In this document: positions 1 through 8,359 of the stretch, piece by piece | Numbering within the stretch: position 1 is the first letter of the stretch | How the letters are laid out: every line of letters starts with the position of its first letter | Source: Fischerella sp. PCC 9431 | GTDB lineage: Bacteria > Cyanobacteriota > Cyanobacteriia > Cyanobacteriales > Nostocaceae | Assembly: GCF_000447295.1 (NCBI RefSeq) | Contig: NZ_ALVX01000008.1 | Span: forward strand, 1-32,884 | DNA: 32,884 bases | Reading direction: 5' to 3' | Notes under the pieces: generated by a model | Databases searched by the model: none | The model's input: only the letters and a program-made list of their open reading frames with translations | What the model was told of the DNA's origin: nothing | Position numbers and translations under genes: made by a program

Positions 1-122
1 ATAAATGATTTTCCGTATTTAAGTTTGATTTCTGAGTAGATGATATAAAGCTATACACAACACAAGTCTAGCTGTGCCACAGTTGAGTCCAGTTTCTGTA
101 AATTATGGAGTCTTAAAAACTT

Positions 123-2162
123 ATGTCTGTGAAGACAGTGACTTACGGTGAGGACTTTCTTGACAAGCTCAAATACTTGCGAAACCAAGAGGTTTCGACA
201 AGCCAGGAAACTACCCTGTCTAATATAGAGGAGCGTGACCGCAGAGCAGACCCCGTAACGATTTTGGCTAGGCGAATTGAGAACATTGCCGCGAGTGGCT
301 CTGGAGTGTCCTCCTTCGATCTCGAACGTGTCCTTGGGCGTAATGACCTACTGCCCATTAACTTCCTCCAAAGGGGGACGCTGGCTTCCCGTGCAGTTTG
401 CCGGATTTGGGTTGGAGATTTGTTTGGCTCAAATGGCAGCTGGGGGACTGGCTTTCTCGTATCTCCCCGCCTGCTACTCACGAATCATCATGTGATTGAA
501 TCACATGACGCGGCAACGCGGGCATCAATCCAGTTTGGCTACGAGATGGACACTAGCGGTAGAATTCGAGAAGGAAAAGCTTTTGCTCTGGCTCCTACTG
601 AAGCATTCATCACGGACTCTGAGCTTGATTTTACTCTGGTTGCTGTCGCATTAAAGTCGGACGATGGAGAAGCTAGCCTGGCAGATTACGGGTTTTTGCG
701 TCTTGACCCCACCCTTCACAAAGTAGAACCATTAGAATTCGTCACGATCATCCAACACCCTGATGGTCAACCCAAGCAAATTGCCATTCGGGAAAACAAA
801 GTCCTCAAGATTGGTGATCAGCAGGATGCTCTTAAGGACAATTTTCTCTGGTATGCCAGCGATACAGCCCCTGGCTCTTCTGGGTCTCCGGCTCTCAACG
901 ATAACTGGCAGGTGGTTGCCATTCACCACAAGAGTGTAGTAGAAACCCGCATCCATAACTCAGTTGAAGAAATTCAACTGACCAACGGCGAATGGGTTCC
1001 CAAATCAGAGGCAGAAAAGCTGAGTGAAAGTAAAATTAAATGGATCGCCAACGAGGGTGTACGGACAAGTAAAATTCTTGAGCAAGTAAATAAAATTCAA
1101 ACTCAACAGGACGGTTCTGCTTCTAGCTTGGTTCAAGCCTTCCTTGAAGATGCCAAGGGTATCCGGGTATTTCCAGGTACGACTCCCCGCGAAAGCGTCG
1201 TCACCTCGACAACCAGCACTCTTACTACTGCGCCAACAGAAGATGGTAAGAGCCGTCAGGAGAAAAAGCGCCCCCGACCAAGCTCTGATGGAAGTGTTCG
1301 TCCGTTAAGTTACTATCAGGGTCGCAAAGGTTATGATCCTGATTTTTTTGGGACTACCATTCCCCTACCAGAATTGACATCGACAGCCCTTGCTTTTGGT
1401 CCGGTCGCGCAAGTAGAGGGAACGCAGGACAATATCCTTCGCTATACGCACTTCTCGGTCGTCATGTGTTCTACCCGCCGCTTGGCGTTTTATACTGCTG
1501 TTAATATTGACGGGCGGCAGTGGATTGGACTGGAACGCAAGAACGACGAATGGTTCTTTGATCCTCGTATTCCTTTTAATTTGCAATTGGGAAACGATTT
1601 TTACGGCAATGAACCTGGAGGAAACTTTTTTGACCGGGGTCATCTGGTTCGCAGACAAGACCCTGTTTGGGGAGAAGAAACCACAGCAAGGATAGCCAAT
1701 AGCGACACGTTCCACTTCACAAATTGCTCTCCCCAGTACTTTCGGTTCAACCAATCGCAGCAGCTGTGGCAGGGGCTGGAAAATTTCATTTTGACCAACA
1801 CAGATCAAGATGATTTGTTGGCAAGTGTTTTCACTGGCCCCATCTTCCAAGAAACTGATATATTTCACCGAGGTATTCAAGTTCCCCAACTTTTTTGGAA
1901 AGTTGTTTTGGTTGTGGACGGACAGAGCCAGCTCTATTCCAGTGCCTATGTTGTTAGCCAGGAAAAATTCGTTAATGATATTCCCTTTGAGCGCAAGCCT
2001 GTTGGTGAATTCAATAACTTCCAAGTGTCTATTGCTAACCTGGAGACCAGAATCGGTTTGAAGTTCTGTGATCAAGTCCGTAAAGCTGATGTCTATACTG
2101 GTCCCTCTAGAGGCAAGCAATTGCGCGGTTTTAGTGACATTGAGCATCCTCGCCGCAAATAG
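123..2162 (+). CDS. Trypsin-like serine protease fused to DNA/RNA non-specific endonuclease
   Basis: This is a two-domain effector of 679 aa. Residues about 90-275 form a chymotrypsin/V8-fold protease: His123 in TNHHVI, Asp169 in SELDFTLVAV and Ser253 in PGSSGSPAL make a complete triad. A low-complexity Ser/Thr/Pro/Lys linker covers about 350-395. Residues about 395-670 form a NucA/Serratia-type nuclease with the DRGH motif at 504-507 (His507 is the general base) and the metal-site region NCSPQ...N543...W549...E553. No signal peptide or membrane segment is visible, so both activities should be cytosolic, unlike the usual secreted members of either family. The start ATG has only a weak GGAG about 14 nt upstream. 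The gene is alone and convergent with the SNF2 gene. The domain calls are firm; a role in biological conflict (protease-triggered nuclease) is inference. Confidence 0.88.
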   Translation: MSVKTVTYGEDFLDKLKYLRNQEVSTSQETTLSNIEERDRRADPVTILARRIENIAASGSGVSSFDLERVLGRNDLLPINFLQRGTLASRAVCRIWVGDLFGSNGSWGTGFLVSPRLLLTNHHVIESHDAATRASIQFGYEMDTSGRIREGKAFALAPTEAFITDSELDFTLVAVALKSDDGEASLADYGFLRLDPTLHKVEPLEFVTIIQHPDGQPKQIAIRENKVLKIGDQQDALKDNFLWYASDTAPGSSGSPALNDNWQVVAIHHKSVVETRIHNSVEEIQLTNGEWVPKSEAEKLSESKIKWIANEGVRTSKILEQVNKIQTQQDGSASSLVQAFLEDAKGIRVFPGTTPRESVVTSTTSTLTTAPTEDGKSRQEKKRPRPSSDGSVRPLSYYQGRKGYDPDFFGTTIPLPELTSTALAFGPVAQVEGTQDNILRYTHFSVVMCSTRRLAFYTAVNIDGRQWIGLERKNDEWFFDPRIPFNLQLGNDFYGNEPGGNFFDRGHLVRRQDPVWGEETTARIANSDTFHFTNCSPQYFRFNQSQQLWQGLENFILTNTDQDDLLASVFTGPIFQETDIFHRGIQVPQLFWKVVLVVDGQSQLYSSAYVVSQEKFVNDIPFERKPVGEFNNFQVSIANLETRIGLKFCDQVRKADVYTGPSRGKQLRGFSDIEHPRRK

Positions 2163-2182
2163 CCCCCGGTACTAGCTCCCGA

Positions 2183-2232
2183 TTTGATTAAACTCAGCAA
2201 GGCTGTCACCAGCCCTGCTGAATTTAATCAAA
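2183..2232. terminator. Long hairpin between convergent genes, likely bidirectional terminator
   Basis: The arms 2183-2205 and 2210-2232 are 23 nt each and complementary except at two positions, around a TCAC loop. The outer part of the stem is A/T-rich and so supplies U-rich 3' ends on both strands. It lies 21 bp after the protease-nuclease stop and overlaps the SNF2 stop codon (2228-2230), as expected for a shared terminator of two convergent genes. There is no long separate T tract. Confidence 0.6.
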
Positions 2233-5200
2233 CCCCTATCAACTCTAATAACGCCTCTGTCGATATTTTGCCACTAATATCAGTACCTTCGAGCAGGCTG
2301 TCTGCTAAATCTCGTTTGTGGTGATGCAAGTCCACAATCTTATCTTCAATAGTATCTTTTGCTACTAAACGATAAATAGTTACCGGGCGTTGTTGACCGA
2401 TGCGATGGGCGCGGTCTGAGGCTTGGTCTTCTACGGCGGGATTCCACCACGGGTCCATGTGGATGACGTAATCGGCAGCGGTAAGATTGAGTCCTGTACC
2501 CCCCGCTTTCAGGCTGATTAAAAATACATCACCTGACCCAGCCTGGAAAGCATCCACCCGTTTTTTCCTCTCTGGAGCGGGGGTACTGCCATCTAAGTAT
2601 TGATAATTAATACCTTGTTTATCCAGATAATCGCGGATAATGTGCAAATGGTCAACAAACTGACTAAACACCAAAGCCTTATGACGATTCTCCAATAAAT
2701 CCCCCAGCACCTCAGCAAAAAGTTGCAGTTTCGAGCTGGACAGTTCGGTGTCAGGCATCACCAGACTAGGATTACAACAAGCGCGGCGTAGTCTCATAAT
2801 TTCTGCCAGCACTTGCAGGTGTTTCTGACCAGCAGTTGCCTCACTTTCGGTTAGTTTGGATATTGCCTCACGGCGCAACGCTTCATAGAACGCCATTTCC
2901 TCCCGACTCAACTCCACGTGTAACAGAATTTCGGTACGAGAAGGCAATTCTTCCAACACCTGATTTTTCGTGCGCCGCAACAGGAATGGTTGAATGAGTT
3001 TTTTGAGTTTGTTGCGTACCTGTTTGTCCTGAAATTTCTCAATGGGGATAGCAAAGCGTTGATTGAAGCTTTCAAAGGAACCCAAAAGCCCAGGATTGAT
3101 AAAGCGGAACAAATTCCACAATTCGCCAAGGTGGTTTTCAATGGGAGTGCCGGTAGTAATCAGCTTGAAACCACCTTTGAGGTTCATCGCTGCTTGGGAA
3201 CGTTTGGTGGTCATATTTTTGATTGCTTGGGCTTCGTCCAGCACAATCGTTTGCCACTGCACCTGGGAGAGCATTTGGGATACTTCTTCCTGCTGCAACA
3301 GACCGTAGCTGCACACCAGCATATCAAATGGTTGTAAGCTATCGAGTAGTTGTTGGCGACTCGCCGTAGGCGACGCTTCTCTACGAGAGTTTTCTCTACG
3401 AGAGGTTTCTCTACGAGAGGTTTCACCAACGCCAACGCGATCTGATTCACTCCCTAAAGTTTCTCTACGAGAGTTTTCACCCACGCTAACGCGATCGCCA
3501 AATTGCACGATATTCAGAGTAGGCGCAAACCTAGAAGCCTCACTCACCCAATTCATGCACACCGAAGTGGGGGCAACAATCAGGGTTGGCCCCTCATGGG
3601 CGCGCATCAGGATGACAGCCAACGCCTGCACGGTCTTGCCCAGTCCCATTTGATCTGCCAAGCAGGCTCCCACACCCCAATGTGCCAGCCGCGCCAGCCA
3701 ACTGAATCCTTCCATCTGGTAGTCGCGTAGTTCTGCTTGAAACGTAGAAGGGAGTTCCGGTTGCAGGCTTTGCACCTCCTTCAAACGCTGAATATGTGCC
3801 TTCCAGTGTTTGTCTGCTTTCACCTTGCCCACTTCATCCACAAAATCCTCTAAGCCTAATGTTGCCAAGGGGTGAAAGCGTATACCTTTACTATGTTTTT
3901 CTGAAAACGCCCGCAATTCATCGAGGCGTTTACGAAACGCTTGGGTTAAAGCCAGGAATTGACCATCACCAAGGGGGATAAAACGGCTGGGGGTTTTATC
4001 CAAGAGTTCTAGTAGTTGCTGCATATCCAGCACTAGGTCATGATCCAGTTTCAACTCGCCAGTGGCAGCAAACCAATCTTGCTGGCGTTGAATGGACATT
4101 TGGAAATCTTTCAGGTCTGCTTGGTGCTTGACACGTAGTTTTTCTCCTTCCGGCCATGCCAGTACCACAGTATCCCCTAAAGCTTGCAATTCCAGCAGCA
4201 GTTCTAAACAGTCTTCTGGATCTTCGATTAGCCATTCCCTATCTTGTTCTTCTGCACGAATTAGGGTAGGACAGGCTGCTATAACAGCATTGGCAAGTTG
4301 CTTTTCTTCATGCAGATTACGTCTGGTTTGCAGACGCTTGCCGTCAATCTCTGCAATCACAGTCTCACCTCCCGTACCAGGACGATAGTAGGGGCCACCT
4401 TGGGCAAAGGGGCGAGATAGCACGGATACTTTCAATCCGGCATTGGCAGGTAACAGGTGAATATGGGGTATAGTCTGGGCTGGTACTTCTTCTGCTCCCT
4501 CTAGTCCACCACCGATGTCAGAATGTACGGTGACGATGCCAGAGACAGCATTGATGGCAGCCAAAACTTGTTTCTCGGCAGTTGCGGGTACGTTGAGTCG
4601 ATTTTCCTTGCCGATAATTTCGGCGATACGTCGGTGTTCGGCAGTAATTTCAATTACCTTGATGCGGGTTGGGGTTTCCTTAACAGCGAGGATATTCTGT
4701 GATGCCTCTAGTTTGGGAGAAAATTCTAAAGTTAAGCGTTCGCCCTTGGCGGGGCTTCGCCCATCGCGTTTACCTTTTTTTACAATTAGTTCCGGTTCTC
4801 CCTTGACGATTTCTACGCGGGTATTGGGGGAATCTTCCCAAAATACCAACGGGTGTCCAATTAATGCAGATAATGCTTTGGTATTAAATGTATACTCGGT
4901 TTTACCGTGATATCCATAATTATAGGAAGTAAATGTTTCAATACAGGCACATACGCGGATATCCTGGGGCGTAAGGTAATCAAACTCACCCAAATTCCCA
5001 CTGAGGCGCTTGATGGCTATCGGGCGACCTTTGCTCCACTCGCCTTTGGCATTAACCTTTTGTTCGCGTGGTTGCAAGACACATTTGCTGGGATAGAAGG
5101 TGATGAACCATGCCAAGCGCAGTTCTGCCTGAGCTTTTACAGGTGCTTGCGGTTCTTTTTGCAGATTTGCCAGTGCTTTTAAGCACATCTCCCAAGGTTC

Positions 5201-6607
5201 TTGTGGTTGCATCAGGTCAACGATGCTGTCGATGCCGATATCTTCGCCCAGGATTTCTGCCTGGGTAGCATAACTGCTGTGCGGTTTGAGTCGGGATAAG
5301 AGTTCTGCGGTTTCCATCGCCAACCAGTGATAACCAGATGCTACGGCTTGCTGGTAAAATTCCTCTAATACCCTGGGCAGGTGCTTTTTAGCTCTGTCGG
5401 CATCTACCCAGTAATGGCACAGGGCGAAAAACAGGGTTTCTAGGCTGTTGTGTTCTTCAGGAAACAGGATGCGGTTGCTGATGATAAATTCTTTTTGAGC
5501 GATGTCGCCTAATTGAACTTGCAGCAAGATTTTCAACTGTGCATAAATCGACCTCAGCCAATGGTCTGACTGACGTGCAAGCAGACTGGTGTAATCGAGT
5601 GCTGTTTGGAGACTGTCGCGTGAACCATCTTTGATCAGTGCTAAGATACAAAACAAGCCGCCCATTGTGCTGAAATACACCTGACGCTTGCCTGTGGCTT
5701 TTTTGAGGAATTTGAGACCAGCAGTGTAATCAGTTATGGCTTGCTGATTATCGCCGCGTAAAAAATTCAACCAACCTTTGTATACTGCGGCTTCCGCTTG
5801 ATAATCCTCGGATATGCACTCCAAACTTTGTTGTGCTTCTTGGATACAACCCCGCAGCAACAGTTGTTCTGTTAAAATTAGGTGCAAGTAATCTGAGGAA
5901 TGTCCACCTCCTGTAGCGCATTCTTCTTGAAGTAGGGCAAAAGCTTCATCAGCAGGAGAACATTTGAGCGCGGCGTTGATCAGGATAATAGATATGCAGC
6001 TGTCATACAATTCTGGTGGCAGGGTGCGAAACCAATCTGCATCGAATGGGTTAGTGCATACTTGCTCGAAGATATTTTCTATAGATATCTTGTCTTTGCT
6101 GTTATTGTATTTGTTGTAATCTTCAATCTGTTTATTAATGAAATTGAGGTTTTGGCGGTAAAGACCAATACGGACTTCTCTGATAAATTGGCGATCGTTC
6201 TGGAAGTACCGAGGTCCATTTTGCCAATGACTACGTATGGGTAGCTTTTCCTCTACTGCTGCGGCTAGTATTTCAAACCGTCCGGTTCGTACCGCATCAC
6301 GAGTAGCAATCTCTGTTAGTAACGGATGGCATTGAGGCCCTTGCCCGCTTTCTTGAATCAGCAAGCCTGCTGCTAGCAATCCATCAATATGACGACTTAA
6401 AGTTTTGTTAACAAAAGGTTTATTGTTTTCATCTAACGCGCCGATTTGATTGAGACAACCCATGAACGAATTTCTATTTATCGGTTCATAAATCACCGAA
6501 AATAATTGCACAATCTTTTGGTCTAGGGGTGCTAGCTGACGGTATGCTTGGGCGAGTTGCGTTTGTAGTTTTTGGTTATCAGCCTCAGAATCGGTCATGG
6601 TAATCAT
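2228..6607 (-). CDS. SNF2/Rad54-family DEAD-box helicase-like ATPase
   Basis: This 1459-aa protein has a complete C-terminal SNF2 motor. Walker A is DQMGLGKT at about 985-992 and the DEAQ box at about 1124-1127. The second lobe carries SLKAGGTGLNLTAADYVI, DPWWNPAVEDQASDRAHRIGQ and TIEDKI, matching motifs V, VI and the C-terminal brace. The N-terminal half (about 1-450) is helical and repeat-like, including a stretch like TPR repeats. The middle (about 450-950) resembles the SNF2-associated region of bacterial HepA/RapA-like proteins. About 50 residues between motif Ia and the DEAQ box are low-complexity Arg/Glu/Ser encoded by interspersed DNA repeats (separate entry). The start is uncertain: ATG at 6607 or at 6598, neither with a clear Shine-Dalgarno. 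Function is remodelling of protein-DNA complexes by family membership; the target is unknown. Confidence 0.9.
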   Translation of the reverse strand: MITMTDSEADNQKLQTQLAQAYRQLAPLDQKIVQLFSVIYEPINRNSFMGCLNQIGALDENNKPFVNKTLSRHIDGLLAAGLLIQESGQGPQCHPLLTEIATRDAVRTGRFEILAAAVEEKLPIRSHWQNGPRYFQNDRQFIREVRIGLYRQNLNFINKQIEDYNKYNNSKDKISIENIFEQVCTNPFDADWFRTLPPELYDSCISIILINAALKCSPADEAFALLQEECATGGGHSSDYLHLILTEQLLLRGCIQEAQQSLECISEDYQAEAAVYKGWLNFLRGDNQQAITDYTAGLKFLKKATGKRQVYFSTMGGLFCILALIKDGSRDSLQTALDYTSLLARQSDHWLRSIYAQLKILLQVQLGDIAQKEFIISNRILFPEEHNSLETLFFALCHYWVDADRAKKHLPRVLEEFYQQAVASGYHWLAMETAELLSRLKPHSSYATQAEILGEDIGIDSIVDLMQPQEPWEMCLKALANLQKEPQAPVKAQAELRLAWFITFYPSKCVLQPREQKVNAKGEWSKGRPIAIKRLSGNLGEFDYLTPQDIRVCACIETFTSYNYGYHGKTEYTFNTKALSALIGHPLVFWEDSPNTRVEIVKGEPELIVKKGKRDGRSPAKGERLTLEFSPKLEASQNILAVKETPTRIKVIEITAEHRRIAEIIGKENRLNVPATAEKQVLAAINAVSGIVTVHSDIGGGLEGAEEVPAQTIPHIHLLPANAGLKVSVLSRPFAQGGPYYRPGTGGETVIAEIDGKRLQTRRNLHEEKQLANAVIAACPTLIRAEEQDREWLIEDPEDCLELLLELQALGDTVVLAWPEGEKLRVKHQADLKDFQMSIQRQQDWFAATGELKLDHDLVLDMQQLLELLDKTPSRFIPLGDGQFLALTQAFRKRLDELRAFSEKHSKGIRFHPLATLGLEDFVDEVGKVKADKHWKAHIQRLKEVQSLQPELPSTFQAELRDYQMEGFSWLARLAHWGVGACLADQMGLGKTVQALAVILMRAHEGPTLIVAPTSVCMNWVSEASRFAPTLNIVQFGDRVSVGENSRRETLGSESDRVGVGETSRRETSRRENSRREASPTASRQQLLDSLQPFDMLVCSYGLLQQEEVSQMLSQVQWQTIVLDEAQAIKNMTTKRSQAAMNLKGGFKLITTGTPIENHLGELWNLFRFINPGLLGSFESFNQRFAIPIEKFQDKQVRNKLKKLIQPFLLRRTKNQVLEELPSRTEILLHVELSREEMAFYEALRREAISKLTESEATAGQKHLQVLAEIMRLRRACCNPSLVMPDTELSSSKLQLFAEVLGDLLENRHKALVFSQFVDHLHIIRDYLDKQGINYQYLDGSTPAPERKKRVDAFQAGSGDVFLISLKAGGTGLNLTAADYVIHMDPWWNPAVEDQASDRAHRIGQQRPVTIYRLVAKDTIEDKIVDLHHHKRDLADSLLEGTDISGKISTEALLELIGV
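3361..3503. repeat. Interspersed short repeats inserted in frame in the SNF2 gene
   Basis: Four copies of TTCTCTACGAGAG lie at 3377-3389, 3392-3404, 3407-3419 and 3461-3473; the first three have a 15-bp period, so they stay in frame. The core CTCT-ACG-AGAG is a small hairpin. They are flanked by a CGCCGTAGGCG hairpin-like segment and a HIP1 octamer near 3496, which is the composition of cyanobacterial interspersed repeats. On the coding strand they yield RRE(T/N)S-type tandem residues that other SNF2 proteins would not be expected to have. Confidence 0.75.
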
Positions 6608-6721
6608 CGGGCGTTACATACACGAATGATAAATTTTCGCACCGTTGTGGGATTTTACGTTCAGAACATACCAGTTGTTCTTAAGCGATCGCGCTTCACG
6701 CTGCGAGTATACAGGAAAATG

Positions 6722-7019
6722 TCAATCCTGGATAGTCCGAGTAACAGAAACAACAATAAATATGACACCAACAATTGCACCGATGGCACCAGCATAGTAC
6801 TGTATCGCCAATATTTTACGATTGCAAGTTCCGCTAATTCGAGGTCAATTGTCTGCCAAATCTAGCAATCAATTCCTCCCGTGACAACTGCATGAGTAGT
6901 TTAATTCCTGAATCTGCTCCAAAGCTGCTGGAAATTGCGCTCGTTTTGGTGTCAGTACTATTTTGGACAAAATCTGGCAGAGAAGTTTCCCAAATTAATG
7001 ATAATGAATTAAGACTCAA
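6722..7019 (-). other. Possible frameshifted remnant of a small membrane protein gene
   Basis: The 668-bp gap between the SNF2 gene and the nucleotidyltransferase is mostly non-coding. On the minus strand an open frame from TTG 7019 runs to 6834 and includes LSREELIARFGRQL. The adjacent frame then continues as DLELAELAIVKYW, and a third frame gives a hydrophobic segment AGAIGAIVGVIFIVVSV followed by TRTIQD and a stop at 6722. Together they look like one small protein with a C-terminal membrane helix broken by frameshifts. There is no ATG and I recognise no family, so this is tentative. Confidence 0.2.
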
Positions 7020-7048
7020 ATTTAATTAAAGAGTGAATTGACGTAAAG

Positions 7049-7183
7049 ATGTCTATCGACAAGAAGGAACTGGTACGCCGTGTGTCCCAACGAGTGTGCA
7101 AAGAAGTTGCTCTATGGCTTGTTAATTATTTTTTAATTCACAGTCATCTTTGTATAATTACTACAAAAATTGTATATAAATGA
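7049..7183 (+). CDS. Small hypothetical protein (44 aa)
   Basis: An ATG-initiated frame encodes a 44-residue peptide starting MSIDKKELVRRVSQRVCKEV. Its first 30 residues read like the amphipathic N-terminus of a real protein, and the tail (HSHLCIITTKIVYK) looks random, so it may be a 3'-truncated gene. It lies 92 bp upstream of and codirectional with the nucleotidyltransferase. No Shine-Dalgarno is visible and I recognise no family. Confidence 0.22.
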   Translation: MSIDKKELVRRVSQRVCKEVALWLVNYFLIHSHLCIITTKIVYK

Positions 7184-7275
7184 GTAGAATTTGAACTTAA
7201 TTTAAATTAGGTAATAAATAAAAACATCTAGTTCAATTAGATGCTTGGGTTTATTATTTTCTATGAGTTGTCGCT

Positions 7276-8154
7276 ATGAAAAACGCTTACGGTGCATCCT
7301 TGCGGACGAACGCAAAACCGAACTACCGCCCCCAAGCATCCGACACCAGCATCGAAGCTGATATCTACCTGTTTGGTCGATTGCGCCAACTATCGCTCAA
7401 ACAAAGGGTAGAGATGTTCGCCACCCACGACCGGGGGGTAAAGAAACTCTGCCTTGCAGGGGTAAAAATGCGGCATCGAGGTGCGACTTTTGAAGAAATC
7501 CGCCTGCACTTTGCCCGTGCGGTGCTGGGGGAGAAATACGATCCCAGCTTCCAACCCAAAGGAGGTGATGAAACAATTTGGATTCAAGACTCTATTGCGC
7601 TTGCTGGCGAACTCCACTCCTTCTTGGAGTCGGTTAATATCCCCTACTACGTCAGTGGCGGTGTTGCTAGTTCGATTCATGGGGAAGCCCGTTCAACACG
7701 GGATTTAGACTTGGTAATACAGGCGCAAGTTAGTCAAATTGACCTATTGGTGACGACTTTAGAAGCAGCAGGTTACTACTGTCCCGGCGGGGCGGTTGAG
7801 GATTTGAAGCTGGGGCGAGAAAGAATGCTCAATATCACACACACGGAAACGATCGCCAACGCTGACCTATACGTGACGGACAATTCACCGTTTGCTACAT
7901 CGCAAATGGCGCGGCGGCAGTTACTTGATGTTGAGGGAATGCCTGCCTTTTGGGTAATCTCACCTGAAGACTTGGTGCTGCAAAAACTGCATTGGGGAAG
8001 GGGCAGTCAATCGGAAAAACAGTGGCGTGACGTACTGGGGATAATTAAACTCCAAGCCGAAAATCTCGACTACGACTATCTTACCGAGTGGGCGGAACGG
8101 TTGAAACTGGTTGATGCGTTGATAATGGCATTCACTGAGGCTGGAGTTTTGTAG
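7276..8154 (+). CDS. Nucleotidyltransferase, AbiEii/AbiGii-like, with extra N-terminal domain
   Basis: The protein has 292 aa. Residues about 105-245 carry the minimal nucleotidyltransferase signature: YYVSGGVASSIHGEARSTRD with Gly128-Gly129, then D143-L144-D145 as the metal-binding DxD, and a later SPEDLVLQKLHW segment typical of AbiEii/DUF6036-type proteins. Residues about 25-90 form a separate small domain (YLFGRLRQLSLKQRVEM...LHFARAVLGEKYDP) that I associate with cyanobacterial hypothetical proteins of about 100 aa. The gene therefore looks like a fusion of two normally separate proteins. AbiEii-type enzymes act as toxins that nucleotidylate RNA or protein targets, but no AbiEi-like antitoxin is adjacent. 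The start is the first ATG; a CATCTA/TAGATG hairpin lies at 7225-7243 in the leader. Confidence 0.75.
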   Translation: MKNAYGASLRTNAKPNYRPQASDTSIEADIYLFGRLRQLSLKQRVEMFATHDRGVKKLCLAGVKMRHRGATFEEIRLHFARAVLGEKYDPSFQPKGGDETIWIQDSIALAGELHSFLESVNIPYYVSGGVASSIHGEARSTRDLDLVIQAQVSQIDLLVTTLEAAGYYCPGGAVEDLKLGRERMLNITHTETIANADLYVTDNSPFATSQMARRQLLDVEGMPAFWVISPEDLVLQKLHWGRGSQSEKQWRDVLGIIKLQAENLDYDYLTEWAERLKLVDALIMAFTEAGVL

Positions 8155-8266
8155 TGATGTGATGGCAGGAAGTGCCTAACTTTTTGCGATCGTACTGTTG
8201 TAGGAAGTACAGCAAAGTATTTTCGTTTCAACTATTTTTGACTATTTTTTTGTAATTAATAATCCT

Positions 8267-8338
8267 ATGAATCAAAATAACTTTAAATCCATTAATTCTA
8301 ATGATAAAGATGAACTAACTCCCTCTATTTTGCTTTAA
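8267..8338 (+). pseudogene. Upstream in-frame leader of the Rep-like gene ended by TAA
   Basis: ATG 8267 opens 23 codons (MNQNNFKSINSNDKDELTPS...) in the same frame as the Rep-like gene and ends at TAA 8336-8338. Seven codons later comes GTG 8360. The residues after the stop (IQDNVRQVI) continue the style of the sequence, so this is best read as the original N-terminus separated by a CAA-to-TAA type change. A genuine short leader peptide is the alternative. Confidence 0.45.
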
Positions 8339-8359
8339 ATCCAAGATAATGTTAGACAA

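Noticed and set aside
1365-2147. 260-aa open frame on the minus strand
   Set aside because: It is antisense to the nuclease domain, whose motifs are clear on the plus strand; no recognisable domain in the shadow frame.
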